Assembly (NCBI RefSeq): GCF_030463565.1
Contig: NC_134643.1
Span: forward strand, 48,522,221 to 48,586,220
Direction: 5' to 3'
Origin: Pelecanus crispus
Taxonomy: Eukaryota; Chordata; Aves; Pelecaniformes; Pelecanidae
Length of the DNA stretch: 64,000 bases
Numbering within the stretch: the stretch's first letter is position 1; the number at the start of each line of letters is the position of its first letter. This document shows positions 41,803 through 51,720 of this stretch, piece by piece. A model generated the notes under the pieces. That model saw only the letters and a program-made list of their open reading frames with translations, had not been told where the DNA came from and searched no databases. A program made the position numbers and the translations under genes.

Positions 41803-44079
41803 ATATCCATGCTATTACAATGGTTCTCCCTTAATCATACATTATCCACCTGTAATTCACCTCTCCATTCACTACTCCCTTTTTAATTTCTAAAATGAAT
41901 GGTACAAAAGATGCTTAATTAGGTGCTCTACAAAGTCTGAGCATGCTCCATGAAGATCTTCCCTTTGAAAGTGATTGGGGTGGAGCTCATGTCATCTACC
42001 TTAAGCTATTTAAAATGTAGATGTGTAGTCGAAGATAATTTTCTGACCTTCCTCTGTAATCAGTGGCATAAGATAGGCACCTCCAAAAGGGTGACTAATC
42101 CCATACTGAAAGCCTGTCTAAGGCTGAATAAATTGCCCTCTGGAAGCGTTTAGATGTATCCATTAACTACAAAGAGTACCTAGATGACTAGATACCTAAA
42201 TTTTCAATGGCTCAAGCTGAGTAAGATGAAGCTCGACTTTTGTGTTTTACCATGTACCTGAATCTTATGAACAGTATGAGTGTCAGTAAAAGTAAGTACT
42301 GTGACCATCCACCACCGCAGTTCCAAAAATAACTCAGCTCTTTGCCTGACACCTGTAGTGGCCTTCATGGGTAAACAAACCTAATTAGTTATCTACCTCA
42401 ACCTTAAAGTACCAGAAGTCCGGGAAACTGCAGTAAAGTCAATACCAATCCTAAATTTTTGTTAGAAAACTGGATTTGTACAGAGCTTTTCAGTAAAACA
42501 GGATCCTAACAACAAAGCAGCCGCAAGAGATACAGGCAACAATCAAGTTAAAAAAGTACACTTAGTGCCTTAGCAATCAGTACAGAGGAAGTCTGTCAAC
42601 AGGTAGTGTCCAAGTGAAACAACAGTTCAGAACATCAATTTACCAATTGCGAAGCCAACAGAAACAAGAGCAGCTGAAAATCAGCACATGATCCTACATT
42701 TATAAATATCATTAAGCCACTCTTTGATTAGTGAGCAGAATCTGATAAATACTTTATGTCATCAAAACAGTGCACCAACTGTTGCTCTGAAAAATTTTTA
42801 GTTTAAAAGTGCTTTCACAGTAGGAACTACCCTCTGTAGAAATAATCCTTTTGAATTTGAAGGAAGTTGGGTGAAGCAAAGTAAGGTGTTCCACATAGAT
42901 GAAGAATCTATTAACACAGAGCAAATTGCAGGTTCAAGACCCAAGGGCAGACTCTCTTAAATATTAGTAGTCTTCACTCAACTACATTATTCCACTGAGG
43001 TCATGCAACCTTATAAGTTAAAGTAGGGTAAACATATTTATATCTGACCAAAACAAAACTTGGTCTAATAGATTATTACATTTTTATAAACCTGACTTTG
43101 TCCCCAAGCACAAGAATGTTATGCTTTTTTATATTTATTTTAAGCTTTGTTAGTTTTGTATTATTAAAAGGAGGACAAAATAAATATCTTGTGCTTTTCA
43201 AGAGAGCTGATTATATTTTCCATTATCATGGGAAACTCAAAGCTCAGAATTCTTTACTGAATGAGAACAGATGGGGTGGACAATAAAGAAAGCAAATTAA
43301 TCAAATTGGCAGTTTTGACCCTCAAAATAGACAAATTATATTTATGTATTTCATTCACAGCAAATATCTACCCTCTGTACAATATATTTTCCTATAATTA
43401 CTCTGCAGCTGGCTAATGAATGTGAAAAAACCCCCAATAAAAAAACCAACCCCAACCCAGGAAAACAGACATTTACATCACCTCCATAATTACAACATAG
43501 AAAATAAGTTGGTAGCCTGGCTGCTTCTAATGTTAATGCTCAAAATATGCATGTCTAGCAATCATGTAAACTACAAATGAAATGGTTCAAATTGACAGAG
43601 GCAAACGTGTGCTCAGGCAGATAGGAGTGAGAGTGAAATAGGAAAAAGTTGGTGAAAGGGAAACACATCTTTAACTAAAGTACATTTGAGAGGTGTGCCA
43701 AACTTGCACCGGCAAATTTTCTTTCAAGGTTAATGTCTTTTACTCCTCTCCACATGATATCAGGACTTAGCTTTCATAGCATTAAAAATATAATTACATG
43801 ACAACTTTATTATCGTTACCAGTGAAAACCTTCCTTGCTGATTTTTGGTTTCAAAAGTTAACTTTCCTTCCTTATTTTCGCCTCACAAAACCACTTCAAA
43901 ATCTGTTAAGATACACGTGACTTTTTTATTCATTTACCTTTCTGTGATGTTATAACCCTCCTCACAGGCCTTTTTTAACCTTATGAAAAATTTTAGACCG
44001 TTGAAAATTCCTCAGTGAATCATGTGAAATCAAACCTAAACAATCCACAGTGTATTCTCATTTGTCTGTGTGGCAGCCA

Positions 44080-44180
44080 GGTCTAGTGGACCGTACAAGA
44101 ATTAGAAACAAGGAACTCCCAGATTTTATTCATACCTCTCTCACTAACTGGCTTTCACACTCTGCACTTCTACAGATTTT
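44080..44180 (+). mobile_element. Ancient MIR-like SINE, 5' part, sense
   Basis: GTCTAGTGGACCGTACAAG (44081) and AACAAGGAACTCCCAGATTT (near 44107), followed by a CTCACTAACTGG stretch, resemble the head and central part of the amniote MIR-like SINE. The match fades after about 44180. It lies in RASSF9 intron 1, opposite to the gene's direction. Confidence 0.45.
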
Positions 44181-44224
44181 ACACTGTCTAGTCATGCCCT
44201 ACTTATTTTCCTGAGGCATGTAAA

Positions 44225-44305
44225 TATTATCACCCAAATTACAGCTAAGGAAAACTAAGTATGCTTATCAGTTGTCTGAGGTCACAAACAAGTTGGTATC
44301 GTTAT
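44225..44305 (-). mobile_element. Ancient MIR-like SINE fragment, antisense
   Basis: TATTATCACCCAAATTACAG (44225) followed by GGAAAACTAAG and TTGTCTGAGGTCACAAACAAG (44272) is the reverse complement pattern of the MIR-like SINE core. It lies only about 45 bp after the sense-oriented fragment at 44080-44180, giving a convergent pair of old SINE pieces. Confidence 0.5.
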
Positions 44306-46406
44306 CACTATTACAACACGTGCACCTTAAATGCATTTCTGGATAGGTTGAGACAGGAAAAGGCGACTAGTGGGTGCCCGTTTGAGGCAAGTTCCAGAAA
44401 GGTGCTCAAAATTCTTCTTTTGGACAAGGCTCCCCAAAAAATGCAACTTCCAAAATCAGTAATTAGCTTTTGGCTTTTATATTTATGTGTAACACATATG
44501 CATGAGAAATGATTTATGAAAAATTCACATTTTTATTGCGGCTGCATGGAAAATTTATAATCCTGGCAGGTAAAATGCCATCACCAGAATTTACATGAAA
44601 ACTATACTGCACTCAGCAGTTCGAAGTAATTTTTTCTAATGGGAGACATAGGCATGGAATAGTTGATTAAAAAAACGACCAGACACAAACTGATCTGACA
44701 GAAATTTTCAGAGCACTCTGCATGACATTTGGCTGGAATATAGTTTCTTACCTACCTGAAATACTGAACTGTGTTTGTTTAGTACCTACATTCTGTAGAA
44801 GATGGTTCTGGCCTTTGTTATACAAACAAATTTAGTCATCTATTTTCCCCTCTAATCCCATTTGGTTGGTCCCTCTTTCTTTCTGTTCATCATGAAACCA
44901 TTTGACTCCTATCTGTTGTGTCTTGTGTGATATTTGGGGAATTACTTGCACAGTAACACTGCAGAAGAAGAGAGAAAGTCACCATCTTGAGAGCATCATA
45001 ACACGTAAGAGAAACAATAGAAGTTACAATAACAGCTCAGTTATCAATGCACACGACTGGGTACCCGCATGTCCAACATTCAGTTCTAGGCTTCGCTTAG
45101 TGTGTGGTCTTAAACAAAAAGTTTATCTTGCATCAGCCTTTCTGTCACTATTAATAAGGATTTATCTACATACTAAACATAGAAGTTAGACGAACTAATT
45201 AAGGCTTGTACAACATGTGTGATGTTAATGCTTGCAAATAATAATAATGTTTCAGATCATAATTTTAAGTTGTTATTCATCATAAAACAAACAAAAAACA
45301 ACACTTTCTGAGCATAGGTTTATACCTTTGCAGGTCAATCAAGAGGTACTACTCTGTGATTACCACTGGCTTTTATTAAAGTTATTAGATTTAAAAAAAA
45401 ACAAACCCATCTCTGAAAACTTGCATCTCTCTACTGAAATCATTACACATTTAAGCAACATTTTCTCTGCATGTAAACTGCTAATTTTTCATCAGCAAAA
45501 TAGGAAATCAACACTGACTGGCAAGATTTTTCTTCTGTATCACTAAAAATGTGCTTCTTTGTCTGAAGTGTATCTTCTCAGCCTGACTCTACATTATACT
45601 AGTGTTTCAGATTAGCTTCAAGTTCACCTAAGAAATGCTCTTTCTTTAGATGGTGTAGTATTACACACATCTATTACTCACTTTATTTACTCTTTTGGAA
45701 TGAAATTGCTGTCTGCCCTCCTGGAATAGTAGATAATTAACTCTTTAGAAATAAGGTTAGTGTTTTGCTAAACGAAAAGCTCTTCCTGAAAGTGAAGTGA
45801 ACAAATATGTACAAAGATTATTAGAAAATGTATGCAACCATTTTGACTTGAGACAAAGCTGACAAGCCAGACCAGAAAATAAATTATAATGTATGAACTC
45901 TGGCTCAAAAAGGAACCTCTTCTTTGATAGTTCACTAATACATCTCACACTCAAGGAAAAGTAAAAATAAGGAGAAGAATGTGTTCCACCATTACCACAC
46001 AAGCACCACCTTTTCAATCTAAAAATGTAACACAGATAGCACCACTGATTCTAAATAAGCTTTTATCCACCCCCTCCAACATACGTACCAAATGCCTGGT
46101 AGTCTTGAATCAAAAAGCACCTTTATAGCTTCATATAGACTTTTCTTCGTGTGCGTTCATCTAAGAGGAGAAGTATTAGACCTCTCACGTGATTCCATGA
46201 GACTTACAGCGTGGGTCATACACAGTTCATTCAGATAAGCAGCTGATCTCCGAGAGCTTTTCCAGTCCAAACCTAAATGCTGAGTAGTTTCAGTTTTTCT
46301 TCACCAAGGCTTAAAATCTACAGCAGTGTACTCAACCATAGAGCAGTAGAGATGTTCGGAGTAACACTCAAATCACTGTACCTACTAGGTACAATGAGAA
46401 ACTACT

Positions 46407-46433
46407 GGAGGGAGGGAGGGAGGGAGGGAGGGA
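46407..46433. repeat. (GGGA)n microsatellite
   Basis: About 6.5 uninterrupted GGGA/GGAG units in 27 bases. The purine-rich plus strand has many GGG runs. Confidence 0.9.
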
Positions 46434-48617
46434 ACATGGTAATGCTAGGTCAGTATCAGATAGGTGAAGTCTCTAATCTAATTCATTAACCTGCGCTTGT
46501 AATATAAAACCTGAGAGAATAATTGAATGTTTCTCTCACTAGGGAGTGGCCTCTGACTGTCAGGACAGGAAGAACTCCCTCCATATCCATACAAATGAAT
46601 GGATATATATGGTCTTTCTTTCTGCCCGTGAACCAGAGATGAGCTGATCAAAGAGAGGCAGACATAAAGAGCAGGCAAAGTAGATCTTTGCTTCTTATAC
46701 AGAAACATTATGCTAACTGCTGTGGCACTGAGACATTAACAGTAAAAGATGGAAAAAAAACAGGAAGGAAAAGCAAAAGCAATAAATACATTTAAATAAT
46801 AACAGATTTGTAACACAACTCTTTCATCATCAAACATTACTGTGGGTTCAGATGTGTTGTATGTCAACAGAGCATAAAGATGGTTGTGGTAAACTTAGGA
46901 CCAGTATGAATTACACTGGCAAAAAATATTTCTTAAGCTATTTGTACCTAACAGGACAGCCCTACAGCAACAAAGACAACTATGTGAAGAAGATGGATTC
47001 TCTGTACCCTCTCCTTTTCAGACCGCTACTTCCCTGACTACAATTTGCATGGAATAGTAGAGCTTCAACAAGTTTGGATAAGGTTTATGTGAAACACTCA
47101 AGGAAGTGGCCTCAATGAAAGAGAAATAACAATGGAGACAGCTTTCTTGGTGTGAGATCACTGGGCAGATAAGACAATGATAGATCCAGATATCCTTAGG
47201 ATGGTGGGTAACATCTGAAGTATTTAAATGAACCTAAAGACCCATTCTCAGAAGTGACCAAATCTAGCACTCAAGAGCAGAGAAGTCCTAGTCTTACAGA
47301 AAATCAATCAGAGGCATAGATTCCTGTTCTACATAGCCACCAGGAAATGACATGTATACAATGTGAAACCCTGGTACATAAACACTGCAAGTATATATGC
47401 TATGTATTTGTTGCTCATATTTGGATAGGGAGATGTTTTGTCTCTCTGCAGTGCAATGTGTTAGATCAATACTAGACCTTATCTACAAAGAACTCAATGC
47501 CCTTTCTCTTACTCCATCTTGGGCTGAGCATTTCCTCACATCACCACCCAAAGCGTGATGTTGGCTGAGCATTCCTCACACTCCCAGAGAATACCATCTT
47601 TAAGATATTTGCAGAAAAATAAATCCCCTTGAGTTTATTCATGTTACGGAGACTCAGTCTTGCAGGAAACTGTCCCTTTTCCTTGATGTACTGTTCTCCA
47701 GGCGACACACTGAAAAGCACATACACGCTTTGGGGACTATGATTATTTCTGGATGTCAGGAGAGGTCAAAGAATAGTAGAAAAATTCCTTATAACTCTTG
47801 AAAAAGATATCAAGATATCACTCAGTCTCATTCTGGCCGAGAAAAATATGTTGGGGCCACACTCCTAGCAGCTGCTCCTCTGAAATCAAATCAGGGCTTA
47901 CAGTCATCTAATGGTTACCTAGGCCTTGCGCTGCCTCTCTGCACGAGCAAGACAGCAGCAGCCCAAGAAAGTCATGCTGACTGAAGATCTTTCAAATACT
48001 AGAAGCAGTTCAGCACAGGTTTTGTCTTCCTGAGTTTTAATCTCGGTTTCGTTCCTTAAAGACTTGTGGCATCACAGCCAACATCCCCTGCCTCTTGCTC
48101 AAATACCTCATACACACAGACACAGTTAGAGTAACCTCTTTGTTTAAACTCTGAGGTCTTAGGGGTAGAGACTGGCATTTTATGGTCTGGATGTGAAGAG
48201 TCTGCTATGAAACAGGGCCCTGATCTGGGATCTCTGGGCAATGCTGCCAGCCAAGCACTAATTACAGAGGTGTCATCTTCTTATCTGAGCAAATGACTCT
48301 AACGCCTTCATTTTCCTTCTGGCTCTTCTTCCAACTACCTTCGTTTCCTTGACTTAGCTTTATGCCTTCCTCCCATAAACATAGATTTTATTCCTCATTT
48401 GCTTATCTTATAACTCTCAGGAGTTACATTTACATGTAGTTAATGGTCATTAAATACTGAAAAAGCAAAGCGGGAAGAGAGGAGAGTGCTTGCTCCTCCT
48501 GTAGTCCATCTTTACTCAGTAATTTTTCTGTTACGAAAACTAAGTTTCTCAAAGAGAAGCACTAGACCTAACAAACAAAGCAGTAGATTAAATATATACA
48601 TATATGTACGTCCCTTT

Positions 48618-48700
48618 TTAGTCCCTCTTTACAAGTAGGCAAACTAAGACAAGGTAATGAGCCACAAGTTCTGACTCCCCAACTACAGTTCCAAACACAG
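48618..48700 (-). mobile_element. Possible MIR-like SINE remnant, antisense
   Basis: CTCTTTACAAGTAGGCAAACTAAGACAAGG, read in two pieces from 48625, resembles the antisense MIR pattern (a TTTACA block, then AAACTGAGGC). The continuation GAGCCACAAGTTCTGACTC is weaker. Confidence 0.35.
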
Positions 48701-49050
48701 TCAAGGATTTTAAGCTCACTTGACTCCCTTTTCAAGGTTTCAAATGAGTTCACAAATACACAAATATAATGAAAAAAGAATTATTACATAGCTTTTCAGT
48801 CATACTACAAGACCCGTTTACTAACTGCATAAGCAAAGTGTAATTCTCAAAATTCAGTATCAAAAGCGAACATGAAATGCACAGAAATTTAAATATTTTA
48901 ATAGATAATAACACGTCTTAACAGTTACGTAGTTTGCTTTGTTCTTGACAAAGAACATTCTGTAGCCATTTCTGTAGCCACAAGACTCTCAGCCCCTTCT
49001 TATTGACACAACACTTCTCTACCATTAAAGGCATTAATTTATTTTTTTGC

Positions 49051-49078
49051 GGGGGGGGAGGGGGGAAGGCGGGGGGAG
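49051..49078 (+). repeat. G-rich block with quadruplex potential
   Basis: G runs of 8, 6, 2, 6 and 2 separated by single A/C or AA. It lies about 1.1 kb inside the intron from the CpG island. Confidence 0.75.
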
Positions 49079-50118
49079 GTGAAATGAGAAGAAAGTGCTA
49101 GATGTTCACAGTAATGGTTCCTTCGGTATTTTACTTTTGATTGGCTATTGAAAGCTTTGGATTATGACCTCCTTTTCCTCCGGACTAAAATGTCACATCA
49201 GCAAACACAGCGAGATTGATGCAATCAGTATGAAGATCTTGTAAACGTCCAAAAGAGAAACAATTTCACCATTGAACAGAATGGAACTGTGCCTTGAGAT
49301 TTAACACAGTTATTCAGGTAATTGACGGCAGTAGCAAAGCTTCTATTTTAATAGTCATAAATTTACAGCTCTATGTAAAAGCAATTTAATGTAAAAGTTC
49401 ATGCCCACCTTTCCAGAGCTTCTGAACATAAAATGGCCACGAGAAGTATATCAAAGCTTCTCTGTTTCCAGACACTTTAGCAAAATACACTGTTTAATCA
49501 GTAACCTACAGTATTAATAATTCTAAAACAGAATCCTATTTTTTAAACCTTGACTGTTACAGTCTTTCTGATTTATATTCCATACAACACGCTAAGTTCC
49601 CAACAAATACAATCCCTACAGAAAAACTTTCAGTGTTTCAAATGGGAAAACCAAAAGCCAAACTTGGAAAAAAATCAGGACATTTTTACACGACTTTTTA
49701 GGGTCCAATTATATTCCCTCCGGAAAAGATTTTCCCTTGCGTACGCTTAAATATGAACTAAATTTCAGTGGTGAGCACCAGCCAAGGCGGGGAAGAGATT
49801 ACAAGTGGTTTTTGAGTTTCTCGCTGAGCCAAAATTTCAGGGATCTGTTTCTGCTCAGTCCTAGCTAGCTGGGTTCGGCCACTGTAAATTCCATAGTGTC
49901 CAAGCAAATTTACTCCACTCCAAGCACATTCGCTCTTAAAAACTCTAGTGCCATCCTAGCGCTTAAAATTATTACATAACTCTTTTTTTCTTCTTTTTAC
50001 AGCCGGTGTGCGCGGCATGTGGAAGCACGCACAGCGTTAGGGGGCAAAGTCCCTAGAAAGAAACTTCGCAGGAGCCAAGCCAGGGACCACAGCTGTCACC
50101 CTGAACATTCTTCTAGGC

Positions 50119-50137
50119 AAAAAAAAAAAAAAAAAAA
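50119..50137. repeat. Poly(A) tract, 19 bases
   Basis: A19 followed by CC, A6 and CC, at the edge of the CpG island. Confidence 0.9.
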
Positions 50138-50437
50138 CCAAAAAAACCAAACGTGGGCAGTCAAGTCCAGCTCAGACTAAAGGCTAACCACAAAAAGCAT
50201 CGCCCCCGCTGGAAGATGGATGCTCTCCCACCCCACCTCCCAAACTTAGAGCCAGCGGAGGACTCGGGGGGGGCTGATTTAAGGGGTTGCAGGCTGCGGC
50301 TCTGCCTCCCAGGGAAACGGGGGGAAAGCGGACGGCAAGGGGCCCGCAGCCCGGCGCGGCTCGGCCCGCCGCAGCCCTCCCCTGAGAAACTCGTGGAGTT
50401 TTTTTCCCAGCGTGGGTGAGGGGCTCCAGGACCCCCG

Positions 50438-50456
50438 CCCCCCCCCCCCCCCCCCC
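50438..50456. repeat. C19 homopolymer in the CpG island (G19 on the RASSF9 strand)
   Basis: Nineteen uninterrupted C, preceded by CCCCCG. On the RASSF9 coding strand this is G19, about 430 bp into intron 1. Tracts like this are quadruplex-prone and often misassembled. Confidence 0.85.
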
Positions 50457-50882
50457 GTCCCGGGCCGTCGGCACTTGCCGCCGCAGGCAGGAGCCGCACG
50501 CCGGGGCCGCCAGCCCTTCCGCCCAGCCCCGGCCGAGTCTCACCTGGTTAACGGGGGGGACTTCCACTGCTCGCCTTGGTTTAGACCGGGGGGAGGCTCA
50601 ACGTCAGGAAAAGCTCTCTTCCCCTCACTGAAAAAACTGCCCAGGAGTCAAAAGAGCCAGAGCGAAGAGGGGGGGGACAGGTCCGGGGGCGCGGGGGAAG
50701 CGCCCCTTCCCTCCGCACGCCCCGAGCCGGCTCCCACTCGCAGGTGAGCCCCGAAGTTACAGCTCCCGGGAGCGGCATGGGTCCGCAGCAACACATCCTT
50801 CCCCCAGAAACAACAACAAAAGTATAAAAGAAATCCATCCCATATCGCCCTCCCTTTTCCTCCACGTACCCACGCACTCTAC

Positions 50883-50929
50883 CTGTTTTTATGCCGGGTT
50901 TTTAATAAATTCCTTCCAAAGGGAGCCAT
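50883..50929 (-). CDS. RASSF9: RASSF9 coding exon 1 (MAPFGRNLLKTRHKN plus two bases of Arg16)
   Basis: Reading the minus strand from the ATG at 50929-50927 gives MAPFGRNLLKTRHKN followed by AG and the donor GTAGAG (GT at 50882-50881). This is the conserved start of vertebrate RASSF9. The exon supplies two bases (AG) of codon 16, and the first base of exon 2 (G, 26523) completes AGG = Arg, so the intron is phase 2 and the joined protein continues [16 protein letters not shown]. The combined coding length is 47 + 1276 = 1323 nt, 440 residues. The start has a good initiation context, with A at -3 and G at +4. The exon sits inside a CpG island, as expected for a first exon. At 47 coding bases it would be missed by ORF-based annotation. 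Confidence 0.94.
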
Positions 50930-50954
50930 GATCCCAGCGGCAGAAGCATAACAT
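50889..50954 (-). promoter_or_regulatory. Upstream ORF A overlapping the RASSF9 start (21 residues)
   Basis: An ATG at 50954-50952 opens a frame of 22 codons including the stop TAA (50891-50889). It lies 25 nt upstream of the RASSF9 ATG, out of frame, and ends inside exon 1, so it overlaps the main start. The initiation context is weak (C at -3, T at +4). It matters only if the transcript starts upstream of 50954, which is likely but not shown. Confidence 0.5.
50902..50949 (-). promoter_or_regulatory. Upstream ORF B overlapping the RASSF9 start (15 residues)
   Basis: A second upstream ATG at 50949-50947, 20 nt before the main ATG, opens a 16-codon frame ending with TAA at 50904-50902. It is in the third frame, so both non-coding frames around the main start carry a short overlapping uORF. 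The context is moderate (G at -3). Overlapping uORFs usually lower main-frame translation; here that is inference. Confidence 0.5.
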
Positions 50955-51720
50955 CAGCGATCCCCAAACAATTCGAGGGTGTTCCCTTCTCCCCTATTTT
51001 TCCCCTGAGCGCCTTCCAGCTTGTTAATAGTCACTGAGCGTAGCGATGAGCTGGAAGTTGTGCAATTCGCTGCTAACTTTGAACTCCGGCTTGTTGCTGC
51101 TGCCGCTGCACCTTTGGAGTCCTGCCCAGCTGCGAACTTGAAGGAGGCGTTTAGGAGCAGGAAAAAGTAAGGGGGGGGGGGACACGCGCACTTGCTCTTG
51201 TGATGTGAAGTTATGCACAGAACTTGCTAAACTTTCAGCCTCGTCACCCTCGGGGCACCAGCCAGGAAATGGGAAAGAAAGGGTTTTTTTTTGCTCCGGT
51301 GGGGAACTCTGTAAAAACACACAACGAAAGGACTGAAAACTTGCCCCGGGAGGCTCCAGCCACTTCAGGTCAAGTCGTTGAGCTAAACACCAGCGTTAAT
51401 GAAGGGCGAGCAACAGTTGCCACGCCAGTTCTCAGTACCTAATAAGCTGCCTTTTCAGTACCTCTTTACAAGGTGTTGGACAAGTAATGGGAAGATGAAG
51501 GGAAAAAGTCCGACCGCGGTGGCCCCTCTGCCCTCGCTGGATTTTTAAATAAACGAGCGATTTGCATGAAAGCCTTCGCAGACTAAAAGCACCTCCGAAA
51601 AACCTCTTAAGCGTGGCCTAGCTGAGAACAAGTGAGGCAGCAACACGCCAGGCTCCGTTCGTACTGCGACGCTGCAGGACCTTTTTTGTTATTATTTTAA
51701 GCTGGCTTCGCCAGAAGGGA

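Larger units (their letters stand above)
50190..51720. promoter_or_regulatory. CpG island over RASSF9 exon 1 and promoter
   Basis: CpG dinucleotides are very frequent from about 50200 to 50880 (about 50 by rough eye count) and moderately frequent to about 51720, in contrast to the CpG-poor, AT-rich surroundings. It contains coding exon 1 (50883-50929), so transcription should start on the minus strand somewhere between about 50960 and 51600. Within the upstream half are an octamer-type ATTTGCAT at 51560-51567 and an A/T-rich, TATA-like stretch at 51541-51555 (TTTATTTAAAA on the minus strand). The start site itself cannot be placed from sequence alone. The densest part of the island lies downstream of exon 1, inside the intron. 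Confidence 0.85.

Noticed and set aside
50153..50747. Several overlapping ORFs on both strands in the CpG island, rich in Pro, Gly, Arg and Ala
   Set aside because: GC-rich sequence has few stop codons. The predicted peptides are low complexity and occur in several frames at once.
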